Shown here: in pieces, positions 16,797 to 23,712 of the stretch | Layout of the letters: each line of letters opens with the position of its first letter | Position numbering within the stretch: the first letter of the stretch is position 1 | Assembly: GCA_035569495.1 (NCBI GenBank) | Contig: DATMMX010000051.1 | Coordinates: forward strand, 88,360-152,359 | Reading direction: 5' to 3' | DNA from: DASRDZ01 sp035569495 | Lineage (GTDB): Bacteria; Chloroflexota; Dormibacteria; Aeolococcales; Aeolococcaceae | DNA length: 64,000 nucleotides | Notes under the pieces: model-generated | Databases searched by the model: none | Seen by the model: the letters and a program-made list of their open reading frames with translations, nothing else | What the model was told of the DNA's origin: nothing | Made by a program: the position numbers and the translations under genes

Positions 16797-17033
16797 ATGA
16801 CACGGGTCACCTGCATGGATGGCGAGCACACCCTTCCCCTGAGCGTCCAGCTCAGCCTCTCCGACGGCGCCGACCGGGCCGCCACCATCCTGGCCCTGTC
16901 GCACTGCCCGGCGTGCCCCGACGTCCACCTCATCGCGGCGCGCTTCGCGGGGATGCAGGCGTGCCCCTGCTGCTGCACGGTGTGGTGGATCGACGGCGAC
17001 AAGGTGCGCTGCACCCACGCCGCCGCCGCCTAG
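16797..17033 (+). CDS. Small Cys-rich protein
   Basis: A 78-residue protein with a CPAC motif near residue 40 and CPCCC near residue 58, plus two further cysteines. The spacing suggests a small zinc- or redox-active knuckle. GGAGCGG at 16782 is a fitting ribosome site for the ATG at 16797; a TTG six bases upstream is an alternative. There is no signal peptide or membrane segment. It converges with the molybdopterin oxidoreductase gene, with three bases between stops. I do not recognise a family. Confidence 0.6.
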   Translation: MTRVTCMDGEHTLPLSVQLSLSDGADRAATILALSHCPACPDVHLIAARFAGMQACPCCCTVWWIDGDKVRCTHAAAA

Positions 17034-17036
17034 GGC

Positions 17037-19301
17037 TCAGACCAGGGCGGTCTCGACCAGCTCGACCTGCACCGGGATGCCGTTGAGCACGGCGTTGCCG
17101 GAGAGCGGGTCGATCAGCGTCTCGTCGGTGAGCAGGTTGCTGTTGACGCCGGCGTACTCGGCGGCCACCGACTGGCGCGTGCCCGGCTGGCCGTGGCCCC
17201 AGCCGTGGGGCAGGCTGACCACGCCGGGCATGATCTCGTCGGTCACCTCGACGGGGGCGACCAGCGTGCCGACGCGGGAGCTGACGCGGGCCTGGCCGCC
17301 GTCCTGCAGTTGCAGGCGTTCGGCGTCCTGCGGGTTGACGTAGAGGGTGCAGCGCGGCTTGCCGCGGACCAGCATCTCGATGTTGTGCATCCAGGAGTTG
17401 TTGCTGCGCAGGTCGCGGCGGCCGATCAGGACCATGCCCGTGGCGCCGCGAGTTTCTGCCAGCCGCTGCCGCAACCTTTTGGCGTCGTCGAGCAGGGGTT
17501 GGGGGGCGAGCTCGATGGTGCCGCTGCGGGTGCGCAGGGTCTCGGGGATGCGCGGCTGGAGGGGGCCGAGGTCGACGCCGTTGGGCTGGTCGCGGAGCTG
17601 TTGCAGGGTGAGGCCGCCCGGGTTGGTGCCGAAGCCGTCGCCGTAGGGGCCGCTGCGCAGGGCGAGGTCGATGAGGCGCTCCGGGCCCGGGGTGTCGCCG
17701 AGCGCGGCGAGGATCTCCTCGCGGTCGCGGCCGAAGATGCGCGAGCCCTCGTCGTGGACGGTCAGCTCGACGGCGCGGGTGATGGTGAGCTGCTCGATGA
17801 CGTCCTTGTCCACGCGGCCGGTGCCATCGCCGGGAGCGACGGCGGCGGCGAGGCGGAGCAGGGTTTCCCATTCGGGGAGCTGCGTGGCGGGCAGGGGGAT
17901 GGCGGGGTCGGCCCAGCGGGCGTTGTTGCGCACCGCCAGGTTGTTGAGCAGCACGTCGTAGTGCGGCTGCTCCAGCGGCGACGGCGCGGGCAGCACCACG
18001 TCGGCGAGGCGCACCGTCTCGTGCAGGTAGAGGTCGAGGCTGACCATGAAGTCGAGCGACTCGAGCGCCCCGGTGAGACGGGCGACGTTGGGTGTGGAGA
18101 CGCACGGGTTTCCGCCAACTGTGACCAGAGCTCGGATCTGGCCATCGCCGGGCACGTCGATCTCCTCGGCCAGCGCCGCGACCGGCAGCTCGCCGAAGCT
18201 CTCCGGCAGGTTGCGCACCCGCGTCGTCCAGCGGCCGAACTGGGCGCCCTTGCCCCTGCCCGACGCGCCGCGCGTGGTCGGGCCGCCGGTGGCGGGCAGG
18301 GTGAACATGGCGCCGCCGGGGCTGTCGAAGTGGCCGCTGAGCACGTTGACCACGTCGACCAGCCACGAGGCCAGGGTGCCGAACTCCTGGGTGCAGGTGC
18401 CGATGCGGCCGTAGATGGCGCCGGTCGGCGCCGCGGCGAACTCGCGCGTCATGCGGCGGATGGTCTGCGCGTCGACGCCGCAGTGCGTGGCGACCGCCTC
18501 GGGTGTCAGGTGCTCGACCAGCGCGCGCACCTCCTCCACCCCGCTGACGTGCGGCTGCAGGCGGCCGAGGTCGACCAGGTTCTCGTCGAACAGCGTGTGC
18601 GCCATGGCGGCGAGCAGGAAGGCGTCGGTGCCGGGGCGGATGAAGACGTGCTCGTCGGCGTGCTTCGCGGTCTGGGTGCGCCGCGGGTCGACCACCACCA
18701 CCTTGCCGCCGCGCCTGCGGATGTCGCGCAGCCGCCCGGGCATGTCCGGCGCGGTCATCAGGCTGCCGTTGCTGGCGTAGGGGTTGGCGCCGAGGATGAC
18801 CAGGTGGTCGGTGCGGTCGAGGTCGGGCACGGGCAGGTGGGCGCCGCTGCCGAACATCAGCGCGCCGCTGACCTGCTTGGGCATCTGGTCGACCGAGCTG
18901 GCGGTGTAGAGGTTGCGCGAGCCGAGGGCGGCCAGGAAGCTGCGCAGGTAGAGCATCAGCGAGAGGCTGTGCGCGCCCGCGTTGCCGAGGTAGACCGCGA
19001 CTGCGTGGCGGCCGTGCTCCTCGATGACTCGGCCGAGTCCGCGCTCGACGGCCTCGAACGCCTCGTCCCAGGTGCATTCGACCAGGCGGCCGTCTCTGCG
19101 CACCAGCGGCGTGCGCAGCCGGTCGGGGTCGTCGTGGAGGTCGGCGAGGGCGACGCCCTTGGGACAGATGAAGCCGCGGCTGAAGACGTCGTCGTCGTTG
19201 CCGCGCAGGCGCAGCTTTCCCTGGTCGTCGTGGTCGAGGGTCAGGCCGCAGGTGGCCTCGCAGAGCGGGCAGATCACCGTCGCCGTGCCGTCAATGCTCA
19301 T
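17037..19301 (-). CDS. Molybdopterin oxidoreductase (DMSO reductase family)
   Basis: A 754-residue enzyme with an N-terminal [4Fe-4S] motif C-x2-C-x3-C (CPLCEATC) and the fourth Cys in RGFICPKG. A molybdopterin-binding core (VILGANPYASNG, VVVDPRRTQTAKHAD, VTVGGNPCVSTPN) follows, and a C-terminal dinucleotide-binding barrel contains VSLPHGWGHGQPG. There is no Tat signal, so it is probably cytoplasmic. At the position where formate dehydrogenases carry Cys/SeCys as the Mo ligand I read YTASSVDQMPKQVSG, with Ser/Asp but no Cys, which argues against a standard formate dehydrogenase. It starts 22 bases downstream of cysC on the same strand with a GGAGGG site, so it is plausibly in the sulfate-assimilation transcript. 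The substrate is not assigned. Confidence 0.9.
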   Translation of the reverse strand: MSIDGTATVICPLCEATCGLTLDHDDQGKLRLRGNDDDVFSRGFICPKGVALADLHDDPDRLRTPLVRRDGRLVECTWDEAFEAVERGLGRVIEEHGRHAVAVYLGNAGAHSLSLMLYLRSFLAALGSRNLYTASSVDQMPKQVSGALMFGSGAHLPVPDLDRTDHLVILGANPYASNGSLMTAPDMPGRLRDIRRRGGKVVVVDPRRTQTAKHADEHVFIRPGTDAFLLAAMAHTLFDENLVDLGRLQPHVSGVEEVRALVEHLTPEAVATHCGVDAQTIRRMTREFAAAPTGAIYGRIGTCTQEFGTLASWLVDVVNVLSGHFDSPGGAMFTLPATGGPTTRGASGRGKGAQFGRWTTRVRNLPESFGELPVAALAEEIDVPGDGQIRALVTVGGNPCVSTPNVARLTGALESLDFMVSLDLYLHETVRLADVVLPAPSPLEQPHYDVLLNNLAVRNNARWADPAIPLPATQLPEWETLLRLAAAVAPGDGTGRVDKDVIEQLTITRAVELTVHDEGSRIFGRDREEILAALGDTPGPERLIDLALRSGPYGDGFGTNPGGLTLQQLRDQPNGVDLGPLQPRIPETLRTRSGTIELAPQPLLDDAKRLRQRLAETRGATGMVLIGRRDLRSNNSWMHNIEMLVRGKPRCTLYVNPQDAERLQLQDGGQARVSSRVGTLVAPVEVTDEIMPGVVSLPHGWGHGQPGTRQSVAAEYAGVNSNLLTDETLIDPLSGNAVLNGIPVQVELVETALV

Positions 19302-19323
19302 GCGGGTGCCGCCCTCCGGGTGA

Positions 19324-19872
19324 TTACGCGGTGTGGCCGTGCGTGCCGACGGCGTCGAACTGCTCGATGGCCTCGAGCACGCGGTCGAGCGACTCGGCGA
19401 CGCTCTCCCTGGCGCTGTCGACCTTGACCTCGGGATGCAGCGGGGCCTCGTAGGGGTCGGACACGCCGGTGAAGTTGGCGATCTCCCCGGCCAGCGCCTT
19501 CTTGTAGAGGCCCTTGACGTCGCGGCGCACCAGCTCGTCCATCTCGCAGTCGACGTGGACCTCGATGAAACGGCCGATCATGGCCCGAACCTCGTCGCGC
19601 ACCTCGCGGTACGGCGAGATCGCCGAGACCAGCACGGTGACGCCGTTGCGGGTGAGCAGGTGGGCGACGAAGCCGATGCGGCGGATGTTGACGTCGCGGT
19701 CTTCCTTGGAGAAGCCGAGGCCCTTGCTCAGGTTCTCGCGGACCACGTCGCCGTCGAGCACCTCGACGCGGCGGCCGCGCGAGCGCAGCTCCGCCTCCAG
19801 GGCGTTGGCCAGCGTCGACTTGCCGGCGCCGCTGAGGCCGGTGAACCAGATGGTCAGCCCTGCGTCACTCAC
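19324..19872 (-). CDS. cysC: Adenylyl-sulfate kinase
   Basis: A 182-residue kinase that phosphorylates APS to PAPS using ATP. The P-loop GLSGAGKST is near residue 12, the APS-binding region LDGDVVRENLSKGLGFSKEDR follows, and ISPYREVRDEVR and KGLYKKALAGEIANFTGVSDPYEAP are the conserved family blocks. The GTG start overlaps the cysH stop (GTGA), so it is translationally coupled. Having both a kinase and a 4Fe-4S type APS reductase in one operon suggests PAPS is made for sulfation or storage while APS is the reduction branch. Confidence 0.95.
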   Translation of the reverse strand: MSDAGLTIWFTGLSGAGKSTLANALEAELRSRGRRVEVLDGDVVRENLSKGLGFSKEDRDVNIRRIGFVAHLLTRNGVTVLVSAISPYREVRDEVRAMIGRFIEVHVDCEMDELVRRDVKGLYKKALAGEIANFTGVSDPYEAPLHPEVKVDSARESVAESLDRVLEAIEQFDAVGTHGHTA

Positions 19873-20630
19873 GATGCGTCGTCTCCTTCGGTCGCGTCCT
19901 GCGGGCGGCCGTGGATGCCGCACTCCTTGTCGATCCCGGATTCCCACCACCAGCGCCCGGCGCGCTCGTCCTCGCCCGGCTGCACCGCGCGGGTGCACGG
20001 CGCGCAGCCGATGCTGGTGTAGCCCTTCTCGTACAGCGGGTGCAGCGGCACGCCGCGCTCGCGCAGGTGGTCGCGCACCTGCGCCTCCGTCCAGCCCGCC
20101 ACCGGGTTGACCTTGGCGACGCCGCCGTGGGCCACGTCGTGCTCCACCAGAGGGGTGCCCTGGCGGCGCTCCGACTGGGTGCGGCGCAGGCCGGTGAACC
20201 AGGCGTCGACGCCGCCGAGGATGCGCTCCAGCGGCTCCACCTTGCGGATGTGGCAGCAGTCGAGGCGCATCTGCACCGAGCTGTAGAAGGCGTTGACGCC
20301 GTTCTGCGTGGTGTAGTCGCTGAGCATCGCCGCGTCGGGGTGGACCACCTCGATGGCGCGGCCGAAATGCGCGCGCAGCGTGTCGATGTACTCGTATGTC
20401 TCCTGGGGCAGCCGGCCGGTGTCGATGGTGACCACGCGGACGCCGACGTCGACGCTGATCGCCATGTCGGCGACGGCGACGCCCTCGGCCTGCAGCCCGG
20501 TGACCACCACGCTGCGCCGCGGCCCGAAACGCTGCAGCGCCCAGGCGATCACCTCGCGCGGGTGGGCGCCGTCGAGCTGCTCCGCGGCGCGCGCCAGCTC
20601 ACCGGCGAGCGGGCTCGCCAATTGGGTCAC
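19869..20630 (-). CDS. cysH: Assimilatory (phospho)adenylyl-sulfate reductase
   Basis: A 253-residue reductase converting APS (or PAPS) to sulfite. It carries the Cys pairs of the iron-sulfur class: DCCHIRK near residue 124 and IGCAPCTR near residue 208, then the catalytic KECGIH motif near the C-terminus. Cys pairs of this kind bind a [4Fe-4S] cluster and go with APS preference. WFTGLRRTQSERR and VNPVAGWTEAQV are further family blocks. The GTG start overlaps the sat stop by four bases. It acts in the cytoplasm with thioredoxin as donor. No sulfite reductase gene is in the window. Confidence 0.94.
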   Translation of the reverse strand: MTQLASPLAGELARAAEQLDGAHPREVIAWALQRFGPRRSVVVTGLQAEGVAVADMAISVDVGVRVVTIDTGRLPQETYEYIDTLRAHFGRAIEVVHPDAAMLSDYTTQNGVNAFYSSVQMRLDCCHIRKVEPLERILGGVDAWFTGLRRTQSERRQGTPLVEHDVAHGGVAKVNPVAGWTEAQVRDHLRERGVPLHPLYEKGYTSIGCAPCTRAVQPGEDERAGRWWWESGIDKECGIHGRPQDATEGDDAS

Positions 20631-21796
20631 ACCAGCGCCTCACCCGCCGGCCTGCTGTACGCCTCGCGCAGCACCTCGGCCACCTCGGGACGGGTGAAGG
20701 TGTGGGGCACGTCGCCGCCCTCGGAGAGCAGCTTGCGCACCGCGGTGCCGCTGAGCATGACGTGCTGCTCGCGGTCGTGCGGGCAGGTGCGCGCGCTGGC
20801 CATCGACTCGCAGGCGTTGCACCAGAAGGTGTGCTCGAACTTGAACGCGGTGTAGCCCAGGCGCGCGGCGCCGCCGAGCTCGTCGTAGAGGAGCTGGGCG
20901 TCGTAGGTGCCGTAGTAATTGCCAACCCCGGCAGCATCGCGGCCGATGATGAAGTGGGTGCAGCCGTAGTTGCGGCGCACCAGGCCGTGGTACACGGCCT
21001 CGCGGGGGCCGGCGTAGCGCATCGCCGCGGGGAAGGTGGCCAGCAGCACGCGCTGCGCCGGGTAGTAGTTGCGCAGCAGCACGTCGTAGCAGCGCATCCG
21101 CACCGGGGCGGGGATGTCGTCGTCCTTGGTGGCGCCGACCAGGGGGTGGAGCAGCAGTCCGTCGACCTGCTCCAGGGCCACCTTGGTGAGGTACTCGTGG
21201 GCACGGTGCACCGGGTTGCGGGTCTGGAACGCGACCACGGTGTTCCAGTCGCGCTCGGCGAACGACTTGCGCGTCTGCGCGGGCGTCAGGGCCTGCGCGT
21301 CGCCTGACGCGGGCAGCGCGGTGACCGGGCCGCCGACCAGCAGGCTGCCGCCGCGGCGCATCGCGGTCACGCCCGGGTGGGCGTCGTCGGTGGTGCGGTA
21401 GACCTCGCTCGCCTCGCGCTCCACGTCGCGGCTGAACACCTCGTCGACGGTGAGCACCCCGCGCAGCGCGCCCTCAGCGTCGCGCAGGGCCACCTCGGCG
21501 CCCGGCCTCGCGGCCGCCGCCTGCTCCTCGGTGAGGGTCAGGGTGATGGGCAGGGTCCAGGGCGTGCCGTCGCCCAGCTCGGCGCGCTCGACCACCGACT
21601 CGTAGTCGTTCCTGGTGAGGAACCCGGCGATCGGCGAATACGCGCCGTCGGCGATCAGCTCCAAGTCGGCCTGCTCGGAGGAGCTGAGCTCGATGCTGGG
21701 GAGCTGCTCGGCGCGGGCGCGCAGGCCGGCGGCCTCGGCCTGCGCGGCGCGGCGGTCGACCAGGGTGCCGCCGAGCGGCGCGACCAGGCCGCTCAT
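20627..21796 (-). CDS. sat: Sulfate adenylyltransferase (ATP sulfurylase)
   Basis: A 389-residue single-chain ATP sulfurylase making APS from sulfate and ATP. The catalytic signature QTRNPVHRAHE is near residue 190; IIGRDAAGVG and LSGTAVRKLLSEGG are further family blocks. I chose the ATG at 21796 because MSGLVAPLGGTLVDR matches the usual family N-terminus; an ATG at 21814 would add six residues. The start overlaps the stop of a 23-codon leader ORF as ATGA. It is the first main gene of sat-cysH-cysC, all joined by four-base overlaps. The Cys-rich FWCNACES...CPH region is a possible metal site seen in this Sat type. Confidence 0.95.
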   Translation of the reverse strand: MSGLVAPLGGTLVDRRAAQAEAAGLRARAEQLPSIELSSSEQADLELIADGAYSPIAGFLTRNDYESVVERAELGDGTPWTLPITLTLTEEQAAAARPGAEVALRDAEGALRGVLTVDEVFSRDVEREASEVYRTTDDAHPGVTAMRRGGSLLVGGPVTALPASGDAQALTPAQTRKSFAERDWNTVVAFQTRNPVHRAHEYLTKVALEQVDGLLLHPLVGATKDDDIPAPVRMRCYDVLLRNYYPAQRVLLATFPAAMRYAGPREAVYHGLVRRNYGCTHFIIGRDAAGVGNYYGTYDAQLLYDELGGAARLGYTAFKFEHTFWCNACESMASARTCPHDREQHVMLSGTAVRKLLSEGGDVPHTFTRPEVAEVLREAYSRPAGEALV

Positions 21797-21864
21797 CGCC
21801 CGGACGCTCCGCATGGCGCCATCGCGCCGTGGAAGCGGTCCGTCGTGGGCCTGGGGTCGGGCAT
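21793..21864 (-). CDS. Leader peptide ORF upstream of sat (23 residues)
   Basis: An ATG at 21864 with a strong CAGGAGA ribosome site seven bases ahead opens a 23-codon frame, MPDPRPTTDRFHGAMAPCGA plus three residues. Its TGA overlaps the sat ATG (ATGA). The peptide has no likeness to a protein and holds a single Cys codon near its end. The layout (promoter, short coupled ORF, sulfate operon) is what a translational leader looks like. It may couple sat translation to leader translation, possibly sensing Cys-tRNA; this is inference, since only one Cys codon is present. Confidence 0.55.
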   Translation of the reverse strand: MPDPRPTTDRFHGAMAPCGASGR

Positions 21865-22325
21865 GCCGGTCTCCTGCTCGATCGATGGGCGGCGCGGGCG
21901 GCCGTGGCCGTGGCGCCGCAAGAGGCCCTCCAATTGTAGGTTGCAGCACGTTTCCGGCGAATTCCGCGAGCCAATGCTGACAGCCGGGGCGTGGGCTATG
22001 GTGACATCGTTTGTGACGCCATGCGCATTCCCGGATGTGATCATCGCGCCGTGGTCGATGCGCGCGCGGCGCGTCGCTTTCCGGCGAATGTTTCGATCGC
22101 TTGCGTATCGTGCCGCAGACCTGACGAATCGCTGACGATCTAGACGTTTTGCCCACCGCGCATAGGCCGCATGTGCAGGTCGTTGACGCGTGCGTCACGT
22201 GCATTCGTCACGGAGCGGTTGGGCGCCGACCGGAACGTATTGCATATCGGTACACTCGCTTGGGCAACGCGGCGACGGACGCGGGCACCAATTGTTCTAC
22301 AGGAATTCTGAGGGCAGTTCTCGAC
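21865..22325. promoter_or_regulatory. Divergent regulatory region between sat and iclR-type gene
   Basis: This is the longest gene-free stretch (461 bases), noticeably less GC-rich than its neighbours. It holds the candidate sat promoter and an inverted repeat TGACGC-GT-GCGTCA at 22184-22197 that could be a dimer operator. A TACACT hexamer near 22253 may be the -10 of the regulator gene. No tRNA-like, riboswitch-like or protein-coding signal was recognised in the rest. Confidence 0.5.
21933..21961 (-). promoter_or_regulatory. Candidate promoter of the sat operon
   Basis: On the minus strand a TACAAT -10 hexamer (21933-21938) stands 17 bases from TTCGCC (21956-21961). Transcription would begin near 21926, giving an untranslated leader of about 60 bases before the leader ORF. 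The -35 match is poor, so this is a candidate only. Confidence 0.4.
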
Positions 22326-23054
22326 GTGAACGAAGCGGACGGTTCGGGGGTCAAGTCAGCAGAGCGGGCGCTCACCATCCTTGAGCTGTTCAGCCGGCCC
22401 GGGCGGGCGCTGACGTTCACACAGGTGGCGGAGCTGCTCGGGTATCCGCGGTCGAGTCTGCACGGACTGCTGCGCACACTCACCGATCGCGGCTGGCTGC
22501 GTCTCGACCCGGCGACGCGACGCTTCACCCTGGGTCTGCGCGCCTGGCAGGCGGGCGTCGCCCACCGTCCCGCCGTCGAACTGGAGCGCACCACCCGGCC
22601 GGTCGTCGACCAGCTCCAGTCCACGCTCGACGGTCGCGTCCACGTCTCGGTGCTCGACGACGGTGACGCCGTCGCCGTTGTGCACACCGGTGACGACACC
22701 GGCCGCCGCGTCGGCGCGCACAGCAGCAGCTGCGGCCGTGTGCTGCTCGCCCACCTCGACCGCACCCAGGTGGAGCGCCGCCTGGCGGGCCGCGTGCACG
22801 AACCCGTCGACGAGCTGCACCGCACCCTCGAGACGGTGCGCGACCAGGGCTTCGCCGAGGGCGACAGTGACATCGAGGCGGGCCTCAGCACCCTGGCCGT
22901 GCCGCTGCGCAATCGCAGCGGCGAGGTGGTCGCCGCGCTCGCCGTCACCACGCCGCCGAGCCGGCTCGAAGACGGTGGTCGCGAGCGCGCCCTGGATGCG
23001 CTGCGCCAGGCGGCCGCCCGGCTCTCGGCGGCGCTGTCGCCCGTCCCCGCTTAG
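22326..23054 (+). CDS. IclR family transcriptional regulator
   Basis: A 242-residue regulator. The N-terminal winged helix-turn-helix is clear: VKSAERALTILELFSRPGRA, then FTQVAELLGYPRSSLHGLLR as the recognition part. The effector-binding domain follows, with LDDGDAVAVVHTGDD, the family motif SSCGRVLLAHL, and DSDIEAGLSTLAVPLRNRSG. The GTG at 22326 was chosen because it precedes the HTH by ten residues and has AGG upstream. It is divergent from the sat operon, so it may regulate it or itself. IclR proteins usually respond to small organic acids, so a sulfur role would be unusual; the link is only positional. Confidence 0.9.
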   Translation: MNEADGSGVKSAERALTILELFSRPGRALTFTQVAELLGYPRSSLHGLLRTLTDRGWLRLDPATRRFTLGLRAWQAGVAHRPAVELERTTRPVVDQLQSTLDGRVHVSVLDDGDAVAVVHTGDDTGRRVGAHSSSCGRVLLAHLDRTQVERRLAGRVHEPVDELHRTLETVRDQGFAEGDSDIEAGLSTLAVPLRNRSGEVVAALAVTTPPSRLEDGGRERALDALRQAAARLSAALSPVPA

Positions 23055-23058
23055 CGGT

Positions 23059-23700
23059 TCAGCGGCCGGCCGCGGCGGGCAGCCGCTCCTCGATCCAGCG
23101 CTCCAGCGCGGGGCCGCTCTCCCACGACGTGATCAGCGCGTAGCGCGGATGCGGACCCGGGTGCCACACCACGTGCCACAGGCGCTCGGTGTCGATCACC
23201 ACCTGGCGTCCCTTGGGCAGTGCGATGCGCGACTCGGTCGCCGGGTCGTCCTTGTCCTCGCGCAGGATCATGTACGAGTCGGGGTTGTCGGTCAGCTCCA
23301 GCCAGGAGCGCACCACCCAGCCCTCGCCGTCGGGGTTGAGGCGGTTGTTGTCGTCGAGGTGGAGCTGGCGAATCGCCGTCGCCTCGTCGCTGGGGTTGAG
23401 CTTGATGATGCGCACCCGTCCGTATCGCGCGCCGGCCTGCTCCACGTAGCGCACCAGCGTCGGACACTTCTCCGCGTTGGCCGTCCAGATGCCGTCCTTG
23501 TCGGGCTTGCCGTGGTCCCAGAAGCCGGCGCACTCCATCTCACCGCGGGCGGAGGCGATGGGCGCGAAGTTGGTGTCGCCGCCGCTCTTCCAATCCATGT
23601 AGTCGAGGCCGAGGAACTCGGCGTCGGGCACCGGCGGCCCGTCGTAGTCGCGGAGAACGACGAAGCCCTTCTCGTTCATCACGTCCAGTTTCGGGTGCAT
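23059..23700 (-). CDS. Hypothetical protein, possible double-stranded beta-helix (2OG-Fe oxygenase-like)
   Basis: A 213-residue soluble protein. The second half reads like a jelly-roll: RQLHLDDNNRLNPDGEGWVV supplies an H-x-D pair, followed by a strand-rich stretch and RLWHVVWHPGPHPRYALITSWE with further His and an Arg, an arrangement expected for Fe(II)/2-oxoglutarate or Asp/Asn hydroxylase folds. The match is by pattern only. It lies 12 bases downstream of the double-SDR gene, almost certainly in the same operon, hinting at a lipid or fatty-aldehyde substrate. It could equally be a non-catalytic cupin. Confidence 0.75.
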   Translation of the reverse strand: MHPKLDVMNEKGFVVLRDYDGPPVPDAEFLGLDYMDWKSGGDTNFAPIASARGEMECAGFWDHGKPDKDGIWTANAEKCPTLVRYVEQAGARYGRVRIIKLNPSDEATAIRQLHLDDNNRLNPDGEGWVVRSWLELTDNPDSYMILREDKDDPATESRIALPKGRQVVIDTERLWHVVWHPGPHPRYALITSWESGPALERWIEERLPAAAGR

Positions 23701-23712
23701 GGGACTCCTCGC

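Noticed and set aside
21590..21630. Second LexA-like site (GTTC ... GAAC)
   Set aside because: Half-sites are in the reverse order and inside the sat coding region; not a LexA box.
21865..22325. Riboswitch (SAM or other) upstream of sat
   Set aside because: No conserved core or kink-turn pattern could be recognised; only a short hairpin-prone GC stretch and the leader ORF are visible.
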